A DNA stretch of 42,720 bases, from the NCBI GenBank assembly GCA_018902755.1, contig JAHIQI010000034.1, forward strand, positions 1-42,720, in the 5' to 3' direction. The first letter of the stretch is position 1. Each line of letters opens with the position of its first letter. Shown piece by piece: positions 35,227 to 42,720 of the stretch. A program made the position numbers and the translations under genes. Source of the stretch: Pseudomonadota bacterium. Its GTDB lineage: Bacteria; Desulfobacterota; Desulfarculia; Desulfarculales; Desulfarculaceae. The notes under the pieces were generated by a model. It saw nothing but the letters and a program-made list of their open reading frames with translations, was not told the origin of the DNA and did not search any database.

Positions 35227-35454
35227 ATGGACATCTTCAGCGTGACCTGTCCCTCCTGCGGCCGCGAGTACTACGCGGACATGCTGCTCTACTCCCTACC
35301 CGTGGAATTGCACTGCCCCTACTGCGGCGTCTATTTCTATAAAGAGAACAGCCCCCTGGTGATCACCGGCAGCGCCTCTTCGGCGGCGGTGGCCAAGGTG
35401 CCCGGCGGGCTGAAAAAGGAAACCATCTACCGCCCAGGCGAGGAGAAGAGCTGA
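35227..35454 (+). CDS. Small zinc-ribbon protein, possible UbiD accessory subunit
   Basis: 75 residues with two Cys pairs, CPSC (8, 11) and CPYC (30, 33), forming a zinc ribbon, then a polar tail. The ATG is one base after the ubiD stop, with GGAGGG upstream, and its TGA stop overlaps the start of the molybdenum hydroxylase gene (TGATG). Small zinc-ribbon proteins of similar size (subunit D, e.g. VdcD/EcdD) accompany UbiD-type decarboxylases; resemblance here is in size, Cys pattern and position, not proven homology. It could equally act with the molybdenum enzyme. Confidence 0.75.
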   Translation: MDIFSVTCPSCGREYYADMLLYSLPVELHCPYCGVYFYKENSPLVITGSASSAAVAKVPGGLKKETIYRPGEEKS

Positions 35455-37712
35455 TGGCCTTGGACAGCATCGGCCGTCCAGTGCTCAAGCCCGACGCCTG
35501 GGACAAGGTGACCGGCAAGGTCCGCTACGCCGGGGACCATCAGCCCGAGGGCGCTTTGCACCTGGCCGTGGCCCGCTCTCGCGAGCCCCACGCCGAGCTC
35601 AAGGGCCTGGACATCAGCGCGGCCAAGGCCGCGCCCGGCGTGGTGGGGGTGTGGACCGCCGCCGACATCCCCGGCGAGCTCCTGGTGGGGCCGCGCATCA
35701 AGGACGAGCCGGTGATGTGTTTTGACAAGGTGCGCCGGGTGGGCGACCCCCTGGCCCTGGTGGCCGCCGAGACCCTGCACCAGGCCCAGGCCGCCGCCGA
35801 GCTGATCAAGCCCCAGTTCGCCAAGCTGCCGGGGGTCTTCACCCCCGAGGACTCCCTGGAGCCCGGCGCGCCCCTGATCAACGGCGAAGACAACCTGGTG
35901 TTCACCCGCGGCCTGCTCAAGGGCGAGGGGGCCTCGGCCCTGGAAGGCTGCGACATCGTCATCGAGCGCACCTACCGCACCCAGATGATGGAGCACGCTT
36001 ATCTGGAGCCCGAGGCGGGGCTTTCCTGGTGGGAGGGCGAGGTGCTGGTGGTCAAGCTGCCCACCAAGCACGCCCACTTCGAGCAGGGCGAGCTGGGCCG
36101 GGTGCTGGGCCTGCCGCCCGAGCGCCTGCGTATCATCTGCGCCACCATTGGCGGCTACTTCGGGGACAAGCAGTGCCTCTCGCCGGGCTACTACTGCGCC
36201 ATGGCCACCTATTTAACCGGCCGCCCGGCGCGCATGACCTACAGCCGCGAGGAGTCCTTCCAGGTAAGCACCAAGCGCCACCCCATGGTGGTCACCATGA
36301 CCACCGGGGCCACGGCCGACGGCCGCCTGAAGGCGGTGAAAACCGAGATCCTGGCCGACACCGGCTGCTACGCCTCCTACGGCCCCTCCATCATCACCCG
36401 CTCGGTGGTGCACTGCGCCGGACCCTACAACGTGCCCAACGTGGAGGTGCACGCCCGCCTGGCCTACACCAACAACCCGGTGTGCGGGGCCATGCGCGGC
36501 TTCGGGGTGCCCCAGGTGGCCATCGCCCACGAGTGCCAGATGGACCTTTTGGCCGCCGCCTGCGGCAAGACCCCGGCCGAGATAAGGCGTATCAACTTTC
36601 TGCAGCCCGGCGACAGCACCGCCGCCGGGCAGGAACTCGTCGCCTCGGTGGGCATGAGCAAGTGCCTGGAGCAGGTGGAGCAGGCCAAGCAGGAGCTGCC
36701 CCCCCACCCCCGGGAGAACGACCCCGACTGGCTGGTGGCCTGGGGCATGGGGGCCACTCACTACGGCATCGGCCTCACCGGCCTGCCCAACCCCGGCGTG
36801 GCCCGCATCATCCTCAGCCCCGACGGTTCGGTGAGCCTCAGGGTGGGCACCGGCGACGGCGGCCAGGGGGCCTCCACCACCATGTGCATGATCGCGGCCC
36901 AGGAATTGGGCCTGGAGCCGGAGCAAGTGGAAATATTGGCCGGGGACACCGCAGCCTGCCCCAACAGCGGCACCTCCACCGCCAGCCGCCTCACCTACGT
37001 GGTGGGCAGCGCGGTCAAGCGGGCCGGGGCCTTGCTGCGCGAGCGTCTGGTGGAGTTGGCCAAACAGACCACGGGCTCCCAGGACGTCGGCTGGCTGGAC
37101 GGCTGTCTTACAGTGGATGGCGAGAGCCTGTCCCTGGCCCAGGCTGCGGCGCGCTGGCTCACCCAGCCCCTGGAGGTGGAGGGCATGTTCGACCCGCCCA
37201 CCCGCAAGCTGGACCCGGACACCGGCCAGGGCGCGCCCTACGCCACCTACGCCTTCGCGGTGCACGCCGCCCAGGTGGCGGTGGAAAAGCTCACCGGCCG
37301 CGTCGAAGTACTGCGCCTGGTGGCCTGCCACGACGTGGGTAAGGTGATCCACCCGGTGAACCTGGCCGCCCAGATCCAGGGCGCGGCCATGATGGGCCTG
37401 GGCTACGCGCTCAGCGAGGAGGTGCTCCTGGACAAGGGGCGCATCACCAACCCCCACTTCCTGGACTATAAGCTCCCCCACGCCTGGCCCGCCCCCGAGG
37501 TGGTGGTGCGGGTGGTGGAGGAGCCCGAACCCACCGGCCCCTACGGGGCCAAGGGGGTGGCCGAACCCGCCCTGTTGCCCACCCCCCCGGCGGTGCACAA
37601 CGCGGTGGCCGCCGCCCTGGGCGAATACACCTATCGCAACCCTGTGTCCTCGGAAACGCTTTGGCAGATTCTAAACCGCCGCCGGCGGGAGCAAAGGGAT
37701 GGCAACGCGTGA
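35454..37712 (+). CDS. Xanthine dehydrogenase-family molybdenum hydroxylase, large subunit
   Basis: 752 residues of the XDH/CoxL/HcrA catalytic subunit family. N-terminal hammerhead domain (GKVRYAGDHQPEGALHLAVARS), Mo-binding segments IGGYFGDKQ, CGAMRGFGVPQ and GTGDGGQGASTTMC, and the C-terminal GPYGAKGVAEPALLP with the catalytic base Glu704. It hydroxylates or dehydroxylates (hetero)aromatic rings or aldehydes using water. The usual FAD and 2Fe-2S subunits are not adjacent; the flanking genes are a zinc ribbon and a TRAP permease. It overlaps both neighbours (TGATG at its start, GTGA at its end), so it is firmly in the operon. Confidence 0.87.
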   Translation: MALDSIGRPVLKPDAWDKVTGKVRYAGDHQPEGALHLAVARSREPHAELKGLDISAAKAAPGVVGVWTAADIPGELLVGPRIKDEPVMCFDKVRRVGDPLALVAAETLHQAQAAAELIKPQFAKLPGVFTPEDSLEPGAPLINGEDNLVFTRGLLKGEGASALEGCDIVIERTYRTQMMEHAYLEPEAGLSWWEGEVLVVKLPTKHAHFEQGELGRVLGLPPERLRIICATIGGYFGDKQCLSPGYYCAMATYLTGRPARMTYSREESFQVSTKRHPMVVTMTTGATADGRLKAVKTEILADTGCYASYGPSIITRSVVHCAGPYNVPNVEVHARLAYTNNPVCGAMRGFGVPQVAIAHECQMDLLAAACGKTPAEIRRINFLQPGDSTAAGQELVASVGMSKCLEQVEQAKQELPPHPRENDPDWLVAWGMGATHYGIGLTGLPNPGVARIILSPDGSVSLRVGTGDGGQGASTTMCMIAAQELGLEPEQVEILAGDTAACPNSGTSTASRLTYVVGSAVKRAGALLRERLVELAKQTTGSQDVGWLDGCLTVDGESLSLAQAAARWLTQPLEVEGMFDPPTRKLDPDTGQGAPYATYAFAVHAAQVAVEKLTGRVEVLRLVACHDVGKVIHPVNLAAQIQGAAMMGLGYALSEEVLLDKGRITNPHFLDYKLPHAWPAPEVVVRVVEEPEPTGPYGAKGVAEPALLPTPPAVHNAVAAALGEYTYRNPVSSETLWQILNRRRREQRDGNA

Positions 37713-39619
37713 GTGAACAGCGCAAAAGCTGGCGGGAGTTTTGGGGAGCCAAAAGCTGGCAGGCCAAGTGCGCCACCCTGGTGGCCTTGGTGCTGGCGGT
37801 GTTTCAGGTATACACCGCCTTGTTCGGTTCCTTTGACGCCATCATTCAACGGGCGATTCACCTGGGCCTGGGCCTGGTCCTGCTGTTTTTGGTGCGGCCC
37901 GGCCTGATACTCAAAAAAGGCAAGACCGGTCCCTCCTGGCTGGACTGGGTGTTCCTGGCCTTCTCCGGAGCGGCCACGGCCTACCTGGTGTTCAACTACG
38001 ATTGGGTGACCGAGGAGCGCTTCCCGCTGATCACCAAACTCTCGGCCTGGGAGATGATCCTGGGCATCGGCATGGTGCTCATCGTGCTGGAAGCCACCCG
38101 GCGCATGTTCAACAAGGGCCTGTTCTTCGTGGTGCTGGCTTTTCTCCTCTACCCCTTCGCGGGGCCCTACCTCTGGGGCGCCTTCCACACCACGCCCCTG
38201 ACCTTCAGCGACATGGTGGACTTCAACTACCTTTCCCTGGGCGGCATCTTCGGCATACCCCTGGGAGTGTCGGCCACTGAGATCGCCCTGTTCGTGATCT
38301 TCGGCGCGGTGCTTTTGCACAGCGGCGGGGCCAAGCTGTTCAGCAACCTGGCCACCACCCTCACTGGCAACATGGTGGGCGGCCCGGCCAAGGTGGCCGT
38401 GGTGGCCAGCTCGCTCATGGGCACCATCACCGGCAGCGGCGCGGCCAACGTGGCCACCACCGGGGTGGTAACCATCCCCATGATGAAAAACGCGGGCTAC
38501 CGCCCCGAGTTCGCCGGGGCGGTGGAGGCGGTGGCCTCCTGCGGCGGGCAGCTCATGCCCCCGGTCATGGGCGCGGCGGCTTTCGTGATGAGCGCCTTCT
38601 CGGGCATCCCCTACTCCAAAATCATCTACTACGCCCTGTTCCCGGCAGTGCTCTACTTCATCAGCGTGTTCATAACCGTGGACCTGGAGGCCCGCAAGCA
38701 CCGCCTGCCCGGCCTCAAGGTGGACATCACCCCCGGCCAGACCATGCGCGACTACGGCCACATGCTCATCCCCCTGGGCATGCTTATCTACATGCTGGTG
38801 GCGGGCTACACCCCAAGCCTTGCCGGCGGCGTGGGCGTGGTTTCGGCCCTGGTCATCTGCCAGTTCCGCAAAACCACCCGCCTGAACCCGGCAGGCATCC
38901 TAAACGCCCTGGAGGCCGGCTGCAAGGGCATGCTCATCGTCACCATCTCCACCGCCGCTGCGGGCATCATCGTGGGCAGCGTGGACCTCACCGGCCTGGG
39001 CAACCGCCTGGGCACCGTGTTCGTGGACCTGGCCGGCGGCCACCTGTTGCTGGGCCTGTTCATGGCCATGATCATCGCCCTCATCCTGGGCGCGGGCATG
39101 CCCACCACCCCGGCCTACATCGTGCAGGTGGCCACGGTCATCCCCGCCCTGATGGCCCTGGGCTTGCCGGCCCACGTGGCCCACTTGTTCGCCTTCTACT
39201 TCTCCTGCCTTTCGCTCATATCCCCGCCGGTGGCGGCCGCCGCCTTCACCGCCGCGGCCATAGCCGGGGCAGACGGGTGGAAAACAGGCTGGGTCGCCAC
39301 CCGCATAGGCATAGTGGCCTTTGTGGTGCCCTTCATGTTCGCGTATGAGCAAAGCCTGCTTTTGGAAGGACCCATCGGCAAGATGGTCCTGGACATGAGC
39401 ACCGCCATCCTGGGCGCGGGCTGCTTCGCGGTGGCCGGAGTGGGCTACCTGCTGGGCAAGCTCAACCCACTGGAGCGCGGTCTGGCCTTTGTCATCGGAA
39501 TCTTGTTGATCATGCCGGTGAAGGCCTACAGCCTGGCCGGGCTGGCCCTGTTGGCCCTGCTGGTGCTTTGGCAGCTTTACCGGAGAAAGAAATCCCCCCT
39601 AACCGTCATTCCCGAGTAA
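37709..39619 (+). CDS. TRAP transporter fused permease (4TM + 12TM)
   Basis: 636-residue membrane protein uniting DctQ-like and DctM-like parts, the form that works with TAXI receptors. Visible: four N-terminal helices, then GAVLLHSGGAKLF, MGTITGSGAANVATTG, CGGQLMPPVMGAAAFV, and LILGAGMPTTPAYI and SLISPPVAAAAFTAAAIA (DctM-type repeats). GTG at 37709 is chosen: it overlaps the preceding stop as GTGA and has AAAGGGA about 9 bases upstream. It drives Na+ or H+ coupled uptake of a carboxylate, presumably the substrate of UbiD or of the molybdenum hydroxylase. Confidence 0.92.
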   Translation: MSEQRKSWREFWGAKSWQAKCATLVALVLAVFQVYTALFGSFDAIIQRAIHLGLGLVLLFLVRPGLILKKGKTGPSWLDWVFLAFSGAATAYLVFNYDWVTEERFPLITKLSAWEMILGIGMVLIVLEATRRMFNKGLFFVVLAFLLYPFAGPYLWGAFHTTPLTFSDMVDFNYLSLGGIFGIPLGVSATEIALFVIFGAVLLHSGGAKLFSNLATTLTGNMVGGPAKVAVVASSLMGTITGSGAANVATTGVVTIPMMKNAGYRPEFAGAVEAVASCGGQLMPPVMGAAAFVMSAFSGIPYSKIIYYALFPAVLYFISVFITVDLEARKHRLPGLKVDITPGQTMRDYGHMLIPLGMLIYMLVAGYTPSLAGGVGVVSALVICQFRKTTRLNPAGILNALEAGCKGMLIVTISTAAAGIIVGSVDLTGLGNRLGTVFVDLAGGHLLLGLFMAMIIALILGAGMPTTPAYIVQVATVIPALMALGLPAHVAHLFAFYFSCLSLISPPVAAAAFTAAAIAGADGWKTGWVATRIGIVAFVVPFMFAYEQSLLLEGPIGKMVLDMSTAILGAGCFAVAGVGYLLGKLNPLERGLAFVIGILLIMPVKAYSLAGLALLALLVLWQLYRRKKSPLTVIPE

Positions 39620-39633
39620 CAAGGAGGCCCACT

Positions 39634-40608
39634 ATGGCAGTGAAAAAATGGTTGGCAACCAGCCTGGCCCTGAGCCTGCTCCTGGCCCTGGGTGTATTGA
39701 GCGTAGGAGCGCAGAACGCAGAAGCCTACGACATCCGTTGGGGCACCGCCCCGGCCGGAGGCGTGTGGCAGGCTTTGGGCACGGCCATGGTGGAAGACAC
39801 CATCAAGGCCAACCCCAAGATTAAAGGCTCCACCATGCCCATCGGCGGGGCGGCCAACGTCATCGCCACCAACGCCGGCAAAATCAACGCCGCGTTCAGC
39901 TTCTCCACCACCGCCGCCGAAGCCTGGCAGGGCATCGAGTACTTCAAGAAGCAAGGCAAGCTCACCAACATCCGCGAGCTGGCGGTCATCTTCCCCGAGC
40001 CCACCCAGATCGTGGTCAACGCCGATTCGGGCATCGACAACATCGCCCAGCTCAAGGGCAAGAAGGTCACCCCCGGCCCCAAGGGCAGCGCCATCTCGGT
40101 GGTCTCGCGTTATGTGCTCGAAGCCTACGGCCTGAGCTTCAAGGACATCGACACTCGCTTTTTGAGCTTCGCCGAGGCGGGCAAGCAGTTCATCGACGGC
40201 CACATCGACGCCATCTTCTACGGGGCCATGGCCTACCCCGCCCCGCCCATCGTCAACGCGGGCAGCCAGCGCAAGATCAAGATGCTGCCCTTGTCCAAGG
40301 AAGTCATCGACAAGCTGGTCAAGGAGCACAAGGGCCTGGAGCCCTACACCCTGCCCAAGGGCTGCTACCCCGGCATCGAGCAGGAAATGCCCGGCATCAT
40401 CGCCAACGTGACGGTCATCGCCAACAAGGACATGCCCGACGAGGTGGCCTACGCCATCGTCAAGAGCATCGACCAGAACTTCGACCGCTACGGCAAGATG
40501 ATCAAGGCCATGCGTCTTGGCAAGCGCGAGGACATGGCCAAGGACGTCGGCATCCCCATGCACCCGGGCGCCATCAAGTACTACAAGGAAAAGGGCTGGA
40601 TCAAGTAG
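39634..40608 (+). CDS. TAXI-family TRAP transporter solute-binding protein
   Basis: 324 residues. Sec signal peptide (MAVKKWLATSLALSLLLALG, cleavage after about residue 30, QNAEA). The mature part shows TAXI features: IRWGTAPAGGVWQALGTAMV, STMPIGGAANVIATNAGKIN, LKGKKVTPGPKGSAISVV. It binds the solute in the periplasm and delivers it to the permease encoded 14 bases upstream; AAGGAGG lies 6-7 bases before its ATG. The ligand is unknown. Confidence 0.92.
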   Translation: MAVKKWLATSLALSLLLALGVLSVGAQNAEAYDIRWGTAPAGGVWQALGTAMVEDTIKANPKIKGSTMPIGGAANVIATNAGKINAAFSFSTTAAEAWQGIEYFKKQGKLTNIRELAVIFPEPTQIVVNADSGIDNIAQLKGKKVTPGPKGSAISVVSRYVLEAYGLSFKDIDTRFLSFAEAGKQFIDGHIDAIFYGAMAYPAPPIVNAGSQRKIKMLPLSKEVIDKLVKEHKGLEPYTLPKGCYPGIEQEMPGIIANVTVIANKDMPDEVAYAIVKSIDQNFDRYGKMIKAMRLGKREDMAKDVGIPMHPGAIKYYKEKGWIK

Positions 40609-40684
40609 ACATCTGAATGCCGCACCAAATCGGGGCGGGCCTGGTCCGTCCAGGTTCGCCCCGGTCTTTGCAGGGAGCAACACC

Positions 40685-41608
40685 ATGCCCGCAGAGCAAG
40701 CAGTCCGCCTGAGCTTCACCGTGGTGGTCGACAACAACGTGGACGTCTTTCTGCCCAGCCAAGGGCCCCTGCAGTATCCCCAGCCGGGCCCCAAGTCCAT
40801 GCTGCTGGCCGCCCAGGGCTTTTCCTCCTGGCTGGAGGTGGAGGGCCCCGACGGCGAGACCACCCGCATCCTCTACGATTTCGGCCGGGGCGGCGCAGTA
40901 CTGCCCCACAACCTGGAACTCTTGGGCATAGACCCCACCCAGGCCGACTACCTGGTGCTCAGTCACGGCCATATCGACCACTACGGCGGCCTGTCCTACC
41001 TGGCCGCCAAGTACAACCTGCGCACCCCCCTGGTCACCCATCCCCGATCCTTTGGCGAACGGGGAGTGCGCCAGGCCGGAGGCGGTGTGGCCGGGCCTTG
41101 GCTCCTGGAACAGAAGGAAACCACCGCCTGGCTGGGGCAAGCGCCCATCCTGGCCGAGGGGCCCACCCAACTGGGGCCGGGCCTGTGGGTGAGCGGAGGC
41201 ATACCCCGCCAAAGCCCGCGCGACGTGCTCTGGCCCGGCGGCCTGCGCCGCCAGAACGGGGAGTGGCAGCCCGACTCCCTGGAAGACGACCAGGCCTTGG
41301 TGATCAACTTGGCCGGGCGCGGCCTGGTGGTGGTCACCGGCTGCTGCCACGCCGGGGTGTTCAACACCATCGCCGCGGCCCGGGCCATCTGCCCCGGCGT
41401 GCCCCTGTACGCCCTGGCGGGCGGGTTGCATCTGAATTTCCTGGACGCCGGCCAATTGGAAGGCATCGTGGCGGGCCTTCTGGAAGAGAATCCCGGCCTG
41501 GTGCTGCCCATGCATTGCACCGGGGCCCTGGCCCAGCAGGTGCTGCGCAACCGCCTGGGCGCGCGTTGCCCCTTCACCACCGTGGGCCTCACCCTGGCCC
41601 TGGACTAA
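40685..41608 (+). CDS. Metallo-beta-lactamase-fold hydrolase
   Basis: 307 residues. VLSHGHIDHYGGL (HGHIDH at 94-99) is the di-metal motif; TGCCHAGVFN, LAGGLHLNF and LPMHCTG provide further ligands. The layout (TVVVDNNVD at the start, CCHAG and GGLHL) matches the COG1237-type metal-dependent hydrolases related to dihydropterin/ribofuranosyl-aminobenzene phosphate synthases. ATG 40685 has GGGAG 7 bases upstream. It is the last gene of the operon, 76 bases after the TAXI gene. It might open a lactone or cleave a thioester/ester intermediate; this is inference. Confidence 0.85.
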   Translation: MPAEQAVRLSFTVVVDNNVDVFLPSQGPLQYPQPGPKSMLLAAQGFSSWLEVEGPDGETTRILYDFGRGGAVLPHNLELLGIDPTQADYLVLSHGHIDHYGGLSYLAAKYNLRTPLVTHPRSFGERGVRQAGGGVAGPWLLEQKETTAWLGQAPILAEGPTQLGPGLWVSGGIPRQSPRDVLWPGGLRRQNGEWQPDSLEDDQALVINLAGRGLVVVTGCCHAGVFNTIAAARAICPGVPLYALAGGLHLNFLDAGQLEGIVAGLLEENPGLVLPMHCTGALAQQVLRNRLGARCPFTTVGLTLALD

Positions 41609-41621
41609 ACCCGCACGACAA

Positions 41622-41656
41622 GCGCCCGCGGGAGGCTCACTGCTTCCCGCGGGCGC
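41622..41656. terminator. Terminator at the end of the UbiD/TRAP operon
   Basis: GCGCCCGCGGGA (41622-41633) pairs perfectly with TCCCGCGGGCGC (41645-41656), with an 11-base loop. It lies between convergent genes. Confidence 0.8.
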
Positions 41657-41697
41657 GCTTATTCAGGGCCCGTTTTGGCGCCGGCTTTGGGGGACGC

Positions 41698-42129
41698 CTA
41701 GCCCGGCCCCTGCACCGGCGGCATCACCATGGCGGTTCCCGTGGCCACTTTTTCGCCCCGCTGATTGGTTACTTCCGTGGATAATACCAGCCTGTTTTTG
41801 TCTTTAATCGCCTCTATTATTTCCAGCTTTATCGTTAAAATATCATCAATAAACACCGGTCGCATAAATTTTATATCTTGGGAAAGATATATCGTTCCAA
41901 AGCCTGGAAACTCGGTGCCCAGGATGCCCCCGATAATGCCGCCGGTGAGCATACCGTGGGCCACTCTTTGACCAAAACGGGTGCCCCGGGCGAACTCCTC
42001 GTCCAGGTGCAGGGGATTGGTGTCCCCGCTGGCCCGGGCGAACAATTCCACCCGCTCCCCGCTTATGATCACATCCTTGCTGTAGGTTTGCCCTACCTTT
42101 AAGTGGTGGATGTCTGTTCCAGATTTCAA
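41698..42129 (-). CDS. MaoC-like (R)-specific enoyl-CoA hydratase
   Basis: 143 residues with a hot-dog fold: FARASGDTNPLHLDEEFA contains the catalytic Asp/His pair of (R)-hydratases (D-x-N-P-x-H), followed by RVAHGMLTGG and a C-terminal LSTEVTNQRGEKVATGTAMV. It hydrates a trans-2-enoyl-CoA to the (R)-3-hydroxyacyl-CoA, as PhaJ does. The start is a TTG at 42129 with GGAGG 6 bases before it; no ATG fits at the start of the domain. Its local base composition is clearly lower in GC than the rest of the window between about 41760 and 41900, hinting at a different history for part of the gene. Convergent to the MBL gene. Confidence 0.87.
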   Translation of the reverse strand: MKSGTDIHHLKVGQTYSKDVIISGERVELFARASGDTNPLHLDEEFARGTRFGQRVAHGMLTGGIIGGILGTEFPGFGTIYLSQDIKFMRPVFIDDILTIKLEIIEAIKDKNRLVLSTEVTNQRGEKVATGTAMVMPPVQGPG

Positions 42130-42570
42130 TTGGGTCCTCCAGAGGCGGCGGGAGCCGCCGTTTGCCGGCGTTTTGGCCGCCGGGTTCCATTTTTGGGCTG
42201 ACCCAGGCAGCGGCCGCGCGCCTGCCGCCGGGGTTTTGTTCCGTGATTTGAAAAAATATCTCCCGGAAATTTTGCCTCGCCATTTGGAACAAGTATCTGG
42301 TCAATAAACCGTAGCAAAACATCCTATAAAACCCTAAAAAAACGCACCCCAAAAGTCAATTGATTGTTGTTCTTTGCCTGCCCCGGAGCTAAGATTAAAT
42401 CGCAAACAACAACCCGGTTAAAAACCGGTTGTTCCCAGCACCGGCCAAGCGGATAACCCGCCGTAGCGATCGACGCGCAGCGCAGCGGATCAAGGCATGA
42501 GGCCAGGCGCGAGGCCTTAAACAACCAGCCGGTGCGAACCCAGCAAACCAGGGGGGACCGAGGAGTACTC
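42130..42570. other. Intergenic region with structured leader of the last gene
   Basis: About 440 bases without a supportable gene. The left part contains short GC-rich repeats (GGCGG/CCGCC type). A possible promoter, TTGTTC (42367-42372), 17 bases, TAAGAT (42390-42395), would start a leader near 42402. The leader itself is described separately. Confidence 0.5.
42402..42570 (+). promoter_or_regulatory. Structured 5' leader with alternative pairings, candidate cis-regulatory RNA
   Basis: AACAACCCGGTT (42408-42419) can pair with AACCGGTTGTT (42422-42432), leaving one bulged C. Part of the second arm, GGTTGTT (42426-42432), can instead pair with AACAACC (42519-42525). GCACCGGC (42437-42444) pairs perfectly with GCCGGTGC (42527-42534). 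The last two pairings cross, which is a pseudoknot. Between them lie GCGG/CCGC (42448-42460) and AAGGC/GCCTT (42491-42517) hairpins. The structure ends about 25 bases before the GAGGAG ribosome site. It matches no riboswitch class I can recall. Confidence 0.45.
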
Positions 42571-42720
42571 ATGGCTTTGAAGACAGGCGACGAATACCTG
42601 AAATCCGTGGCGGAGTTGAAGCTGGAGGCCCACATGATGGGCCGCAAATCCGGCGACCTGGGCCGGCACGGTCTTGTCAAGCCTTCTCAAAAGGCGGTGG
42701 CCTTCACCTTTGACGCGGCC
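42571..42720 (+). CDS. 4-hydroxybutyryl-CoA dehydratase / 4-hydroxyphenylacetate 3-hydroxylase family protein, N-terminus only
   Basis: Only the first 50 codons are in the window; the gene runs off the right edge. The start MALKTGDEYLKSVAELKLEA followed by MMGRKSGDLGRHGLVKPSQ and VAFTFDAA resembles the opening of AbfD-type proteins (family form: T.EqY..SLRKL...VYM.GEK...HP.I.PS.N...TY). Such proteins are FAD enzymes; the anaerobic ones (4-hydroxybutyryl-CoA dehydratase/vinylacetyl-CoA isomerase) also hold a 4Fe-4S cluster, whose ligands would lie beyond the window. GAGGAG precedes the ATG by about 6 bases. Confidence 0.6.
   Translation, partial: MALKTGDEYLKSVAELKLEAHMMGRKSGDLGRHGLVKPSQKAVAFTFDAA

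Noticed and set aside
36586..36600. Another GTATCAA motif inside the molybdenum hydroxylase gene
   Set aside because: A single half-site within coding sequence, without an inverted partner; expected by chance.
42437..42534. tRNA-like reading of the multi-branched leader
   Set aside because: The closing stem and branched shape are suggestive, but there is no TTC loop, anticodon arm or CCA-proximal geometry.

Overview
The window is about 42.7 kb of GC-rich bacterial DNA, densely packed with genes and without rRNA, tRNA, insertion sequences, phage genes or CRISPR. The gene content points to an anaerobic Desulfobacterota-type bacterium (a sulfate-reducer-like relative, perhaps near Desulfarculales). 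It has an HdrA/MvhD/FrhB-like electron-transfer module, several ferredoxin-type proteins, an isolated molybdopterin oxidoreductase, two sigma-54 activators, CoA-transferase and CoA-ligase genes, and UbiD plus molybdenum-hydroxylase genes typical of anaerobic aromatic acid catabolism. The organism is an inference; no marker gene is present.

Layout. (1) 1-3613, minus strand: hdrA (tandem fused form), mvhD and a truncated F420-hydrogenase-beta-like gene. (2) 4143-6095: acetoacetyl-CoA synthetase. (3) 6299-10793: a three-gene operon with a large unrecognised protein, a phosphatidylserine decarboxylase-like protein and an Lgt-superfamily membrane protein. (4) 10846-11913, minus: an HTH/ferredoxin protein. 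(5) 12212-17380: a sensor kinase, a sigma-54 response regulator and an oxalate/formate-antiporter-type MFS transporter with a candidate sigma-54 promoter. (6) 17481-21907: an SDR dehydrogenase (minus) and a fused two-domain CoA-transferase (plus) read from divergent, near-consensus sigma-54 promoters, followed by a PAS-AAA-Fis sigma-54 activator (minus). (7) 22003-24033: a molybdopterin oxidoreductase (minus). (8) 24297-26123: a two-domain acyltransferase resembling the ornithine-lipid synthase OlsF. (9) 26658-31377: a complete Liv-type ABC importer with a Tat-exported binding protein, then a LarA-fold protein that has lost key catalytic residues (31592-32872). (10) 33119-41608: a seven-gene catabolic operon: FCD/GntR regulator, UbiD decarboxylase, small zinc ribbon, large subunit of a xanthine-dehydrogenase-type hydroxylase, TRAP 4TM/12TM permease, TAXI binding protein and MBL-fold hydrolase. 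(11) 41698-42129: a MaoC hydratase (minus). (12) 42571 to the end: the start of a 4-hydroxybutyryl-CoA dehydratase / 4-hydroxyphenylacetate 3-hydroxylase family gene behind a structured leader.

How it fits together. Much of the window looks like acid import (MFS, ABC, TRAP-TAXI), CoA activation or transfer, decarboxylation/hydroxylation and beta-oxidation-type steps, with the Hdr module handling low-potential electrons. The most interesting items are the UbiD/zinc-ribbon/orphan molybdenum-hydroxylase operon, the unknown/PSD/Lgt-like operon, the divergent sigma-54 promoter pair next to its probable activator, and a leader at about 42402-42570 with mutually exclusive pairings and pseudoknot topology. 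All pairings and promoters were found by eye, without folding or database searches.
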